Shown: positions 16,026 to 25,434 of the stretch, piece by piece
Numbering within the stretch: the first letter of the stretch is position 1
Layout of the letters: every line of letters begins with the position of its first letter
Program-made: the position numbers and the translations under genes
Notes under the pieces: model-generated
The model's database searches: none
What the model was told of the DNA's origin: nothing
Seen by the model: the letters and a program-made list of their open reading frames with translations, nothing else
Source of the DNA: Candidatus Melainabacteria bacterium
GTDB lineage: Bacteria; Cyanobacteriota; Vampirovibrionia; Obscuribacterales; Obscuribacteraceae
Assembly (NCBI GenBank): GCA_020853845.1
Contig: JADYYD010000135.1
Coordinates: forward strand, 1-40,042
Direction of reading: 5' to 3'
Length of the DNA: 40,042 nt

Positions 16026-17981
16026 ATGTCAGTTCAAGAGGTACAAAAGAATCTTACGGTCAAACTTCCAGACGGTTCCGAAAGAACCATAGAAGCCAAT
16101 TCGACCGCAGCAGACTTAGCTAAGTCAATTGCCCAGGGCTTATACAGAAAGGCAGTCGGCGCCAATATCAACGGCGAACTGCGCGATCTATTCACTCCTC
16201 TGAACGACGGTGATACAGTCCGCATCCTTACACCGGATGATCCGCAAGCAATCGAGCTTTTGCGGCATTCGAGCGCGCACGTCATGGCCCAGGCTGTGCA
16301 AAACCTGTTCCCTCAGGCAAAAATCGCCATCGGCCCGACCATTGAAGACGGCTTCTATTACGACTTCGATATTCCTGACCATAAGCTGACCGCTGAAGAC
16401 CTGGAAAAAATCGAAGCGGAAATGAAGAAGATTGCCGACTCCAATCAGAAGTTGGTGCGATTCTACATTCCTGATGTCGACAAGCAAATAAATGAGTTCA
16501 AAGATCAAGGCGAGAAATACAAAGCCGAACTTCTGGAAGAACACAGGAATCACGAGCCGACGCTGTATCTTATGCAGGACAAGGACGGCAAGACGATCTG
16601 GAACGATCTCTGCCGCGGTCCGCACTTGCCTTCCACCAACCATATAAAGGCCTTCAAACTGCTCAAGTTTTCAGGCTCCTACTGGCGCGGTGATGAGAAG
16701 AAAGACCACCTGCAGCGCATTTACGCGACCGCCTTCTGGTCTAAAAAGGATCTCGACGATTACTTGCAAAGACTGGAGGAAGCAGAAAAACGCGACCACA
16801 GACGGTTGTCGAAACAGCTAGACCTTTTCTCCGTGCACGAAGAGGTTGGTCCCGGTCTGGTTTTCTGGCATCCGAACCTGGCAACCGTGAGAGCCGTAAT
16901 CGAAGATTACTGGCGCGATGAGCACAGAAAACGCGGCTATGACTTCGTTTTCACACCGCACATCGCTTCCGAGGAGCTCTATCACATTAGCGGTCACCTC
17001 GAGTCTTACGGCGAGAACATGTATTCGGCTATGGACATTGACGGACTGCCCTACAGGGCCAAGCCGATGAATTGTCCCGGTCACATCATGATCTACAAAA
17101 CCAAACTGCGCAGCTATCGCGACTTGCCGCTTCGCTTTGCGGAGCTGGGAACCGTTTATCGCTACGAGCGCTCCGGTGTTTTGCACGGCATGTTGCGCGT
17201 GCGCGGATTTACACAAGACGATTCGCACATCTTCTGCACGCCGGATCAAATGGAAAGCGAAATCAACGGCATTCTCGATTTGATCGACTCGTTGATGAAA
17301 ACTTTCGGCTATACATATAAAGCCTATCTGGCAACGCGTCCGGAGAAATTCATCGGCTCCGTCGAAGAATGGGATCGTGCTACGGATGCTTTGAGAAACG
17401 CGGCAAAATCGCGTGGACTAGAGTGCGAAATTGATGAAGGCGGCGGCGCGTTCTACGCTCCGAAGATCGACATCAAGTTGTACGACGCCATCGGTCGCGA
17501 GTGGCAGGGACCGACCGTGCAGGTCGACCTCAACTTGCCCAACCGTTTCGATGTCAACTACATCGGCGACGACAACCAACGCCACAAAGCGGTAATGATC
17601 CACAGAGCCGTACTCGGTTCGATGGAACGCTTCGTAGGCGGTCTGATCGAGCACTACGCCGGTGCATTCCCGCTCTGGCTGGCGCCCACGCAAGCGGTGA
17701 TTCTGCCGATTGCCGATCGGCACTACGAGCATGCGGACAAGGTCGCCGAAGCGCTGAAAGGCATGGGCATGCGGGTCAAGGTGGACACTCGTTCTGAGAC
17801 GATCAACTACCGTATCCGCGAAGCACAAGTCGAGCAAGTGCCTTATATGCTGGTTATCGGCGATAAGGAACTGGCAGCCGACGGAGCGGCGTTGCGCCAC
17901 AGACGCGAAGGCGATCTTGGCATTCTCAATTTGAAAGACATGATGGTCAAGTTCAAAGAAGAGATTGACGCCAAAGCATAG
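16026..17981 (+). CDS. thrS: Threonyl-tRNA synthetase
   Basis: Charges tRNA-Thr in the cytoplasm. 651 aa from ATG 16026, preferred over the ATG at 16002 because GAGG lies nine bases upstream. Domains in order: TGS (about 1-65), the editing domain with HSSAHVMAQAV and DLCRGPHLP, the class II catalytic core with MNCPGH (zinc cysteine), motif 2 YRYERSGVLHGMLRVRGF and motif 3 HRAVLGSMERFVGGLIEH, and the C-terminal anticodon-binding domain (LPIADRHYEHADKVAEALKG). Full length and intact. No T-box leader was seen; a strong terminator follows. Confidence 0.97.
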   Translation: MSVQEVQKNLTVKLPDGSERTIEANSTAADLAKSIAQGLYRKAVGANINGELRDLFTPLNDGDTVRILTPDDPQAIELLRHSSAHVMAQAVQNLFPQAKIAIGPTIEDGFYYDFDIPDHKLTAEDLEKIEAEMKKIADSNQKLVRFYIPDVDKQINEFKDQGEKYKAELLEEHRNHEPTLYLMQDKDGKTIWNDLCRGPHLPSTNHIKAFKLLKFSGSYWRGDEKKDHLQRIYATAFWSKKDLDDYLQRLEEAEKRDHRRLSKQLDLFSVHEEVGPGLVFWHPNLATVRAVIEDYWRDEHRKRGYDFVFTPHIASEELYHISGHLESYGENMYSAMDIDGLPYRAKPMNCPGHIMIYKTKLRSYRDLPLRFAELGTVYRYERSGVLHGMLRVRGFTQDDSHIFCTPDQMESEINGILDLIDSLMKTFGYTYKAYLATRPEKFIGSVEEWDRATDALRNAAKSRGLECEIDEGGGAFYAPKIDIKLYDAIGREWQGPTVQVDLNLPNRFDVNYIGDDNQRHKAVMIHRAVLGSMERFVGGLIEHYAGAFPLWLAPTQAVILPIADRHYEHADKVAEALKGMGMRVKVDTRSETINYRIREAQVEQVPYMLVIGDKELAADGAALRHRREGDLGILNLKDMMVKFKEEIDAKA

Positions 17982-18009
17982 GGCTGGCGAAACGCAATGA
18001 AATGAACGA

Positions 18010-18038
18010 AGAGCCGGGGAAGTCCGGCTCTTTGTTTT
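18010..18038 (+). terminator. Intrinsic terminator of thrS
   Basis: Eight-base perfect stem AGAGCCGG / CCGGCTCT with a six-base loop (18010-18031), followed by TTGTTTT. It begins 28 bases after the thrS stop. Confidence 0.85.
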
Positions 18039-18272
18039 CGGTTCCATACTTTTGAAACGTCAGCCTTGTCCGTTTATTACCAAACTCCGAAATTACCGGC
18101 GCCGCCGGCGGTGCGATGCTTCCCCGTTCCCCGAAGGGCGCCCGCTTGACGTGATACGTAATCCTCACATTGACTTTGGTCCTCATTTTGACGATATTGC
18201 ATCTCAGCGTGGCGGAAAAGCCCTCTGGGTACGGCGAAAGCCAAGACAATCACAAAGGCAGACGGAAAGGCA

Positions 18273-19418
18273 ATGGGAAGAGAAACAGTCGAGAATATAG
18301 ATCTGCAACCCGGCAGCGCGCCGGAGGGCAGCCTTCTCCAGAGCCTGGACAACAACGACTGGGTAAGGGCGCAAAACGCCCAGAACACCCAGAATGGCAC
18401 GTCTTTCCGCGACCTTATGCGCGATCGCCTGGCGGGCGGTCCGACTCAGCCGGAAATCATCAACATGGCGCAGGCGCCGGTCACCGGGGATCGGACGGTG
18501 GTGGGAGACCGGGCACTCGGCGACCCCGTCGTCAACGGCAAGCTCACCCTGCAATACGGGGAGGCGGACTTCGACCGCAAGCTGGCGGCCAATCCTAATT
18601 ATCAACAATTGAGCATTCAGGGCATTCCGGAAGGCGTCAGAGTGAAACACTTTGTGGACGCGAAAGGCTATTTCTTCTGGCTGGACGGCTCCGGTGAGAT
18701 GGAAACCATACGGGGCGGCGATGGCACGACCTCGCAGCGCCCGCGCCGGCACTATTATTCGATTCAAGCCAAAGAAATTCAGATGAACAGCGAAAGCCGC
18801 GATCTGGAAGCGACCAGACTGAAGGTTAATGAAGCGCTGGCGCTGGATAACGGCTTCAAGGGCTTCTCGAGCTTCCAGCGAAATCAGCAAGTCGATTTCC
18901 AGACGCCAGGCAATCAAAGGGTCGTCAGCGGCGATGCTATGAATTATTTCTTGCGCATGTCCAAGACGTCGTCGAATATTCTCGATATCCAGGCAAAGAG
19001 CCTGGAAGAGTCGGTCAAGACTTCCGACAATCCTTACTTCAAAATCTATCTTGCTGATGTTTACACGGCACAAGCCATGAAGCCGATCATCGACCAGGTG
19101 CTCAATGGCGGACGATACATAGAATTGAACAATCCTTACAGCATGAAGAAGATGGAAGATGCCATCTCGCTTCTCAAGGCTGTCGACACGGATTCGCGCA
19201 CAGGCTTGCAGCGCGTCAACAGAGTTCCACCAGCTAATGCCGTTATGCCTCTTGACCCTTATCGCATCTACGGAGATTCCAGAGATCCGCGCTTCCCGGA
19301 ATATTATTACGGCTTCTGGGGCGGCAGTTATGATCAGGCGAAACACAGAGAAGTGGCGCTCACATTTATGCGCAATTTGATGAAGAACAACGCTTTCCCG
19401 CGCATCGAACTGCCTTAG
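18273..19418 (+). CDS. Hypothetical protein heading the TPR gene cluster
   Basis: 381 aa, not recognised. No signal peptide or membrane segment. The N-terminal 40 residues are Asn/Gln-rich (NAQNTQNGT) and likely disordered; the rest looks like a mixed alpha/beta protein with several aromatic stretches (AKGYFFWLDGSGEMETIRGG; PEYYYGFWGGSYDQ). ATG at 18273 has an AAAGG site. The next gene starts two bases after its stop, so the four genes 18273-22147 are probably one operon, and this protein may act with the secreted TPR proteins. Confidence 0.75.
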   Translation: MGRETVENIDLQPGSAPEGSLLQSLDNNDWVRAQNAQNTQNGTSFRDLMRDRLAGGPTQPEIINMAQAPVTGDRTVVGDRALGDPVVNGKLTLQYGEADFDRKLAANPNYQQLSIQGIPEGVRVKHFVDAKGYFFWLDGSGEMETIRGGDGTTSQRPRRHYYSIQAKEIQMNSESRDLEATRLKVNEALALDNGFKGFSSFQRNQQVDFQTPGNQRVVSGDAMNYFLRMSKTSSNILDIQAKSLEESVKTSDNPYFKIYLADVYTAQAMKPIIDQVLNGGRYIELNNPYSMKKMEDAISLLKAVDTDSRTGLQRVNRVPPANAVMPLDPYRIYGDSRDPRFPEYYYGFWGGSYDQAKHREVALTFMRNLMKNNAFPRIELP

Positions 19419-19420
19419 CG

Positions 19421-20332
19421 TTGCAAAAGCTCGCAGTATTTTACGTATGCGTGATTTTGATCTTTGCGTCGCCGCACGCCGGAGCGCTAGACGGTTATGC
19501 GCAGCGCCGAGTCTATGAAGCGCAGCAATATTCGGACAGAGGCAACTTCCCTCAGGCAATCAAGCTTCTTACCGCCGTCAACGAGCGTTACCCCGACGAT
19601 GTTGACGTTCTTATCATGCTCGGCAATTGCTGCATGAACGATGCCGCCGACCTCACCAACGGTTTCAAAAAAGCCGAAGTGCTGTTTCTCAAAGCAACTA
19701 AAATCGATCCGGAATGCGGTCGCGCCTTTAACAAGCTTGGCGAATGCCACAGCCTGCGCGGAGATTATGCCACTGGAATCAAATTGTTCACCAAAGCGAT
19801 TCAGGTCAAGAAACCAGACTATAACGGACTAAGAGAGCGAGCTTCAGCTTATAGCAATCTGCACAGAGACCTGGAAGCGAAGCAAGACATGGAACTGTTT
19901 ATGCGCAAGGGCAGGATGCCCGGTCCGGGGAGATATCGCGACAAGATCGATATGCAGATGGCAGGAATTTACGAGAATGTTGGCGAGTATGCCAAGGCGC
20001 TGGCAATTTATCGCAGAATGCAGAAAGACCGATACGAAGACGGACGAGTTTTGCGAGAAGTGGCGTGCCTGCGTGGAATGCATAAACCAGATGAAGCGCT
20101 TAAGGTGCTCACCGCTCTTATCTCACACAACAAAGCCGACGACATCGGTTATCTAAATCGCGCTAGACTCTACGAAAGCATGGGTAAACATGCACAAGCG
20201 ATAACGGATTATTCCACTGCCATAGATTTGTCGCCGTCCACCACCTATCTCAAAGAAAGAGCCGCAGTATATGACAAAATTGGTCGAAAAGACCTGGCTG
20301 AAAGAGACAGAAAAGAAGCTGAGCGTATGTAA
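19421..20332 (+). CDS. Secreted tetratricopeptide-repeat protein, paralogue 1 of 3
   Basis: 303 aa. N-terminal signal peptide (MQKLAVFYVCVILIFASPHA, cleavage probably after AGA), then about six TPR-like helical hairpins, for example FPQAIKLLTAVNERYPDDVD and ALKVLTALISHNKADD. It ends with the shared block DKIGRKDLAERDRKEAERM. The start is TTG 19421, two bases after the previous stop. Likely a periplasmic or exported protein-protein scaffold; partner unknown. Confidence 0.82.
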   Translation: MQKLAVFYVCVILIFASPHAGALDGYAQRRVYEAQQYSDRGNFPQAIKLLTAVNERYPDDVDVLIMLGNCCMNDAADLTNGFKKAEVLFLKATKIDPECGRAFNKLGECHSLRGDYATGIKLFTKAIQVKKPDYNGLRERASAYSNLHRDLEAKQDMELFMRKGRMPGPGRYRDKIDMQMAGIYENVGEYAKALAIYRRMQKDRYEDGRVLREVACLRGMHKPDEALKVLTALISHNKADDIGYLNRARLYESMGKHAQAITDYSTAIDLSPSTTYLKERAAVYDKIGRKDLAERDRKEAERM

Positions 20333-21197
20333 GCTGCTGGCGATTTTCCTGGTCGTTCAAACAACCGCTGCCGCTTTGTGCAAAACAGACGCCGGATATC
20401 AGCGCGCGCAAGCATTGATAAAAAAAGGGAAACACGAACAAGCCGCAAAAATACTTTCCGAAATGGTCAGCAGAGAACCGCAGAATGTGGCGCTTTTGCT
20501 AGATCTCGGTGAAGTTCACCTCAACGACTTGAACGACATGGCGGGCGCTCACATGAAGGCAGAGCAGTGTTTTAAAAAAGCAATAAAGATAGACCCGCAA
20601 TCTGGTCGTGCCTATCGAATGATGTCAGAGTGGGCCATTGCACAAGGAAAGAATGACTTTGCAATTCAGATGGCGAGCAAGGCTGTTTTAGCCGGAAAGC
20701 CAGACCATAAGGGCTTCCTTACTAGAGCAACTGCATTGGAAAATCAAAAAAAAGAAAGAGAAGCACTTGCGGATCTGGATAAATACCTGACACGCGAACA
20801 AGACAAGAAAGCGTATAAAAAACGCGCGGCAATTTTGGAAAAAATGCATAACTATGCACGGGCACTATCTGATTATCGCAGCATTCAGAAAAATTCCGAG
20901 GACGGCGATGCAGCTCTAAGAGAGGCAGTATGCCTCGAGAAGTTGAACAAGAACGAAGAGTCCATCGCTCGCCTGGACAAATTATTGAAGCAAAGTCCGG
21001 AGGATGATGCCGCATATGAAGCGCGAGGCACCGCCAGAGCGAAGTTGGGTCGATTGCAAGAAGCAGCGCAGGATTACAGCAAAGCAATACAATTGTTGCC
21101 GACGGCTTCACTTTACAGGCTGAGGGCGAATATCTACGAGAAGATGGGTAGAAAGGATCTGGCGGCAAAAGACCGCAAGGAAGCAGAACGTATTTAG
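20271..21197 (+). CDS. Secreted tetratricopeptide-repeat protein, paralogue 2 of 3
   Basis: 308 aa, same architecture as its neighbours and ending KMGRKDLAAKDRKEAERI. The hydrophobic signal (KLLAIFLVVQTTAAAL) is preceded by about 20 extra residues, giving a 62-base overlap with paralogue 1. No ATG or GTG lies closer to the signal, so either the long start is real or an unusual start (TTG 20280) is used. Codons are more A/T-rich than in the gene before it. The TPR core is otherwise collinear with paralogues 1 and 3. Confidence 0.78.
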   Translation: MTKLVEKTWLKETEKKLSVCKLLAIFLVVQTTAAALCKTDAGYQRAQALIKKGKHEQAAKILSEMVSREPQNVALLLDLGEVHLNDLNDMAGAHMKAEQCFKKAIKIDPQSGRAYRMMSEWAIAQGKNDFAIQMASKAVLAGKPDHKGFLTRATALENQKKEREALADLDKYLTREQDKKAYKKRAAILEKMHNYARALSDYRSIQKNSEDGDAALREAVCLEKLNKNEESIARLDKLLKQSPEDDAAYEARGTARAKLGRLQEAAQDYSKAIQLLPTASLYRLRANIYEKMGRKDLAAKDRKEAERI

Positions 21198-21235
21198 GAC
21201 GTGCAGACAAGAATACCTTTGTTCGCTAGCGCATC

Positions 21236-22147
21236 ATGAGATACCTAAAGCCAGCAAGTATGTCTATAGTTTTTGCTTGCTTTTGCTGGCTTCCTTCGCA
21301 AGCATATGAACGCGCGGATAATATACGCGATACGAGAGATTTTGCCGAAGCTAAGCGTCTCGAGGCGCTGGGACGCAACGAGGAAGCAGCAAGAATTTTT
21401 CGTGAGATACAAAGAAAACGCCCGAATGATGCCGACGTGCTTACCGCACTGGGTGACGCGTACATGAACAACTACAATGATGTCGCCAACGGAGCGACCA
21501 AGGCTGAAAAGTGTTTCAGAAGAGCTATAGAACTCGATCCTGAACTTGGTCGAGCATATGCCAAACTTGCCGAGTGCTGTGACGCTCGGGGCGACTTTAA
21601 GATGGGCGTAAAGATGGCCACTAAGGCGTTGACAGTGAGGAAGCCGGACTATGAAGGACTGCTCGAACGCGCCGGCGCATACAGTAATCTCAAGCGAGAC
21701 AAAGAAGCGCTTGCAGATATCGAAGCATTTCTAAAAAAGGCTAAAAAAGTGGACAGGGACCATCTCTTGTTGCGTGCCACCATTTTAGAAAACAACAAAC
21801 TATACGAACGCGCGCTTGCGGAATACAGAGGTTTGCTGAAAACAAAGTACGAGGATCAGATTGTTTATCGCGAAGTGGCTTGCCTGCAAGGGATGAATAA
21901 AAACGAAGAGGCGATAAAGGCACTCAACCTCTTGCTCGCCCACAACAAGCAGGATGATTCCGGCTACCTGACTAGAGCGCGCTTGTACGAAAAATTGGGT
22001 AAACACAAAGAAGCTGTAGCGGACTTTTCCAAGGTTTTGCAATTGCAGCCTTCCACAACTGCTTTAAAGGAAAGAGCTGCCGCATACGAAAAGATGGGCA
22101 GAAAAGATCTGGCCGAAAAGGATCGCATTGAAGCGACAAGGCTTTAG
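21236..22147 (+). CDS. Secreted tetratricopeptide-repeat protein, paralogue 3 of 3
   Basis: 303 aa. Signal peptide MRYLKPASMSIVFACFCWLP with cleavage near SQA; TPR helices such as AARIFREIQRKRPNDADVLT and KAEKCFRRAIELDPELGRAY; C-terminal block KMGRKDLAEKDRIEATRL. It is closest to paralogue 1 over the last 80 residues (SGYLTRARLYEKLGKH against IGYLNRARLYESMGKH). 38 bases separate it from paralogue 2. No convincing terminator follows. Confidence 0.82.
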   Translation: MRYLKPASMSIVFACFCWLPSQAYERADNIRDTRDFAEAKRLEALGRNEEAARIFREIQRKRPNDADVLTALGDAYMNNYNDVANGATKAEKCFRRAIELDPELGRAYAKLAECCDARGDFKMGVKMATKALTVRKPDYEGLLERAGAYSNLKRDKEALADIEAFLKKAKKVDRDHLLLRATILENNKLYERALAEYRGLLKTKYEDQIVYREVACLQGMNKNEEAIKALNLLLAHNKQDDSGYLTRARLYEKLGKHKEAVADFSKVLQLQPSTTALKERAAAYEKMGRKDLAEKDRIEATRL

Positions 22148-22244
22148 AAACTCAACAGCAGCAACTATTAAGACAGTATGAAAGATGCTGATGGCGAGCG
22201 GTTTCATAACCAGTCCTTAACCGCCGTTAACCTATGATTGCGGC

Positions 22245-22577
22245 ATGAAAACACAAAGACGAAAACTAAACAACGAAACAAGACAACTGCAAGCTGAGAG
22301 CATTACAGCATCGATTCCGATCGACAGCGACGAAAAGATTCTCTGCACCGAAGATAAAGTTCGCATTGAAGGCACGACGTTAGAATCAGCGCTTCCACTG
22401 TTCCTGATTCTCGGCTCACCGCTTCATGCGATTGTAGGATTCGCCGCGATAACAGCGTTTATATCGGAAAAATCGCTCGCACAATTCTGGAGCGAGATGA
22501 ATGGACCGATTATATTTATGGCGATACTGCTGGTAGTTTGTATCGCGCTGGCAAAGTCACTTCCCGCTACCCGGTAG
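22245..22577 (+). CDS. Small predicted membrane protein
   Basis: 110 aa, not recognised. The polar N-terminus (about 45 residues) is followed by two likely membrane helices: LPLFLILGSPLHAIVGFAAI and GPIIFMAILLVVCIALAKSL. ATG at 22245 has no clear ribosome site. Could be a shadow, but the hydrophobic pattern favours a real gene. It converges on the next minus-strand gene. Confidence 0.5.
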   Translation: MKTQRRKLNNETRQLQAESITASIPIDSDEKILCTEDKVRIEGTTLESALPLFLILGSPLHAIVGFAAITAFISEKSLAQFWSEMNGPIIFMAILLVVCIALAKSLPATR

Positions 22578-22621
22578 AATCCGGAAAACAAAATTGGTTG
22601 AAAGTTCGACTCATGAAGTCT

Positions 22622-23800
22622 TCAATTAAACCAGTTCATGAACGAGTTGAAGGTCGCAGTCGCTGAGTTTTTGATGGTGTTGAAAGCATTATTGGCCGTG
22701 TCTTTTGCGTCGTATTGCCTAGCTTCCCAAGTTGTCATCGCGGTAAGGTTTCCGAACTTTGCTTTTGCGGCTTCAAACTGCTTGTTAAGCACAATCACCT
22801 TGTCGATGAGAGTTTTTCTGTCCGGCGTTGAAGCTTCTCTAGTCTGATTTTCAACCACGTCCCACAAATAATTTAGCGACCATTCACGATTCTTAAGTTG
22901 GTTGCTGGTAATTTCAAAATCAAAGCGAAACTGGTCTTTGGTTAACTTGTTCAGGTCCTCCACGTACTTCAGTTGGGCATCTACTAAACCCAAATTCTCC
23001 TTTACTTTTGCGTCGGCAAGGGCCACCTTAAAGCCGGCCAGTTGTTTTTTTGCCTCCGTCAAAGAGGTATTGCTTGCTGCATACATTCCAAGTTCTGTCT
23101 CTTTGCTCTTTATCTTCGCTTCGTACTCTTGTATTTTGATGTTGGTACCACTTCTGCCCGTTATCAACATATCGGTCCAGTACCGCATCTGTTTTGTAAG
23201 TTCGGTCAATTCAGATGAAATCTCACTTTGCCTGGCATAGCTGACTGAAGGAGCAATCGTTATCGTCGGCACCGGCCTTCTCGGCGCAATCGGAGTTACG
23301 TTGCCCACCGTAGTGGGGACGTTGTTTACCTGAGTTTGTGACTGCACCGGGGCTACTTTTGTCCCTGACGGCACCTCCAGGATGGTAACGGTCGTCGTGG
23401 CGGCTTTTGGCGTAACGTTAGTGACTGTGGTGTTTGGCTGCGATTGAGTGTTGACGATCGCCGTGGGCGCCAGAAGATTTACGTTGACGATTTTCGGTGG
23501 AGTTACCGTCTGGATGGTCAGAGTCTTGGGTGCATTGTTGATGACGTTGACGGTCGCTTGCTGGGTTAGCCCCGAGCGCTGATCGAGCGGCGTAATCGCA
23601 GGATTTGCTTGAATGTAGACCGGAGTCGGAGGCGGAGGGGTTATGACCGGAATAGGGGCAGGTGTAGGAGTTACGACCGGAGTCGGAGGTGGTGTCGGAA
23701 CCTCGATGACTGGCGGAGGATCTCCTTGCGCCATCACAGCCGGCACGCAACACGCCAAAGCAGACAGAAGTGTCGCCCCAAACCGCAGTTTCGCTTTCAT
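22622..23800 (-). CDS. Secreted Pro/Thr/Val-rich protein with a C-terminal helical region
   Basis: 392 aa from the ATG at 23800, chosen because it opens a clean signal peptide (MKAKLRFGATLLSALACCVP, cleavage near VMA-Q) and has GAGGG upstream; the open frame extends 25 codons further without such features. Order: signal peptide, about 40 residues of proline-rich linker (TPPPTPVVTPTPAPIP), about 120 Val/Thr-rich residues likely beta (TATVTILEV-like strands), then about 200 residues of amphipathic helix with coiled-coil character (EAKIKSKETELGMYA; VIVLNKQFEAAKAKFG). Probably a cell-envelope or surface stalk protein; no family recognised. Confidence 0.75.
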   Translation of the reverse strand: MKAKLRFGATLLSALACCVPAVMAQGDPPPVIEVPTPPPTPVVTPTPAPIPVITPPPPTPVYIQANPAITPLDQRSGLTQQATVNVINNAPKTLTIQTVTPPKIVNVNLLAPTAIVNTQSQPNTTVTNVTPKAATTTVTILEVPSGTKVAPVQSQTQVNNVPTTVGNVTPIAPRRPVPTITIAPSVSYARQSEISSELTELTKQMRYWTDMLITGRSGTNIKIQEYEAKIKSKETELGMYAASNTSLTEAKKQLAGFKVALADAKVKENLGLVDAQLKYVEDLNKLTKDQFRFDFEITSNQLKNREWSLNYLWDVVENQTREASTPDRKTLIDKVIVLNKQFEAAKAKFGNLTAMTTWEARQYDAKDTANNAFNTIKNSATATFNSFMNWFN

Positions 23801-23931
23801 TTTCAGCCCTCGCGTGTCATTGCATCGATTATAGGCTACATTTCCCCATGTGGTAAATGCCCGACCCGGCTCCATGGCTTTCTTGCCGATCGAAGTTCAT
23901 TTCAGTTGCTCGAACTGCCCAATTTAACCGT

Positions 23932-25314
23932 TCAGTGCCCTTCCCGCAGGTTATTCAGGAAATCTTCAAAGGACATTGTTTTGCTTGCTTTATCAAGCAA
24001 GCCTGCAACTGCTTTTGACGGCCACTGCGAACTAATATCTTTGCTGGTCTTAGTCTGCAGAGAATACAGTGCCACAGCCGACTTTTGCGATCCCGCTTGG
24101 CGGCGATTGTAACAAAGCTCTTGGTTGTTTCTCCACACAGGAGCAAAAGTATCGTCGTCGTCATCTTCCTCTGCCACCGCTGGCGATACTACGGAGCGCT
24201 TGCCATTCTGCAAACTCAAAATTTCAAGCGAGTTGTTTTTTCCTGGAATCGAGACTGAATTTCCATCGGGGCTTACTTCAAAACTATCCAGTCTGGATCC
24301 GCTGGAAGTGGCATGCACTTTCTTCAATTTGCCTGATGTGAGGTTATAGGAAAACAGGTTCGAGAATTTTCCAACAGGCAAACTGCCGGCGCGGATAGCG
24401 ACAAAAAGGATATTTCCATCTACAGTCGCTTGCACTTTATCGTATGAATGATAAACATCGGACAAATGTTTCACTGCGTCTTTCGGTGCTTTCTTGATGT
24501 CTATGGAGACCAATTCGCCAGTGGGCTTGCCTTTACCGCTGTCGGGAAAGCTCCTCAGAGCATAGATAACATCAGTATTCAAATCCCAATCCGGATACTT
24601 CTCATACCCATGCCCAAAAGACTTCCAACCTTTTTTTACATCCTTCAGCTCGACAGTCAAAAGTTCTTTGTTGCCACCGGCAATGAAAAATGCATACTCT
24701 GTTGACGGGCTGACCATAGCGCTTTCGAAGGTTCTGTCTGTTGTGAAAAGCGCCTCTTTCAGTTTAATGCCCTTTTCGACTTCGTATGATTTTACAGTCG
24801 AAAGTGAAAGGCCCAGTTGCAATAGCTGCGCCTCTTTTCCTGCATACTTCCTCATCTTGTCCGGCTGTGTGGCATACAGGTAAAAGAGGGCCGCATTTAA
24901 ATGCGTGGCATCAAAATTGTTCTTGAGCGCTGCAGAGCAGGCGGCAAAATCTCCATTGCTCTTGTCCAATTCCGTAATCAATTTGGAAGCACATTCTTTA
25001 ATAGCCTCTACAGTGTCTTTGCTGAGCTGCTTTTCGGCTTCTTCCCAGGTTTCGCAGGGTGACTCAGAAACCACAATCAGTTTTTTCGAATCGGCCGACC
25101 AGTTCAGAAGTTTTGCATTCGGCTCGACGGGCTCACCCAAATGCAATCCGCCGTCAACTGAAACCCGCACGCCATCTGCCCCGATGACCGCCAGCTTGTT
25201 GCCGTCAGGGGACCAGGACAAGCGCTGCTCGACAGTGCACGCGGCAAGCAGGGGTAACGTCAACGCGACCAACATCGTTTTCACTGCGCGGGAAGCGGCA
25301 GATTTGCAAAACAT
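23932..25314 (-). CDS. Lipoprotein with beta-propeller (PD40/TolB-like) repeats
   Basis: 460 aa from ATG 25314, chosen because it gives a lipoprotein signal (TMLVALTLPLLAAC, lipid cysteine C26) and has AAGGAG upstream; the open frame starts 31 codons earlier without support. PD40-type repeat motifs are visible: LSWSPDGNKLAVI, LNWSADSKKLIVV and FEVSPDGNSVSI. A run of acidic residues (EEDDDDD) lies near the C-terminus. Likely an envelope-anchored propeller involved in binding or scaffolding; not TolB itself because TolB is soluble. It is divergent from dxr. Confidence 0.8.
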   Translation of the reverse strand: MFCKSAASRAVKTMLVALTLPLLAACTVEQRLSWSPDGNKLAVIGADGVRVSVDGGLHLGEPVEPNAKLLNWSADSKKLIVVSESPCETWEEAEKQLSKDTVEAIKECASKLITELDKSNGDFAACSAALKNNFDATHLNAALFYLYATQPDKMRKYAGKEAQLLQLGLSLSTVKSYEVEKGIKLKEALFTTDRTFESAMVSPSTEYAFFIAGGNKELLTVELKDVKKGWKSFGHGYEKYPDWDLNTDVIYALRSFPDSGKGKPTGELVSIDIKKAPKDAVKHLSDVYHSYDKVQATVDGNILFVAIRAGSLPVGKFSNLFSYNLTSGKLKKVHATSSGSRLDSFEVSPDGNSVSIPGKNNSLEILSLQNGKRSVVSPAVAEEDDDDDTFAPVWRNNQELCYNRRQAGSQKSAVALYSLQTKTSKDISSQWPSKAVAGLLDKASKTMSFEDFLNNLREGH

Positions 25315-25434
25315 TCGAATCTCCTTGCTTTCAATTGAAAAAGTAAAACATACAGGGCTCCAATACGAGGGTTTAGACCGGCAAAGTAGTAAAATTAGCC
25401 GACACACAGGAAGTCAGGTGGTTCAAGCTTTATT

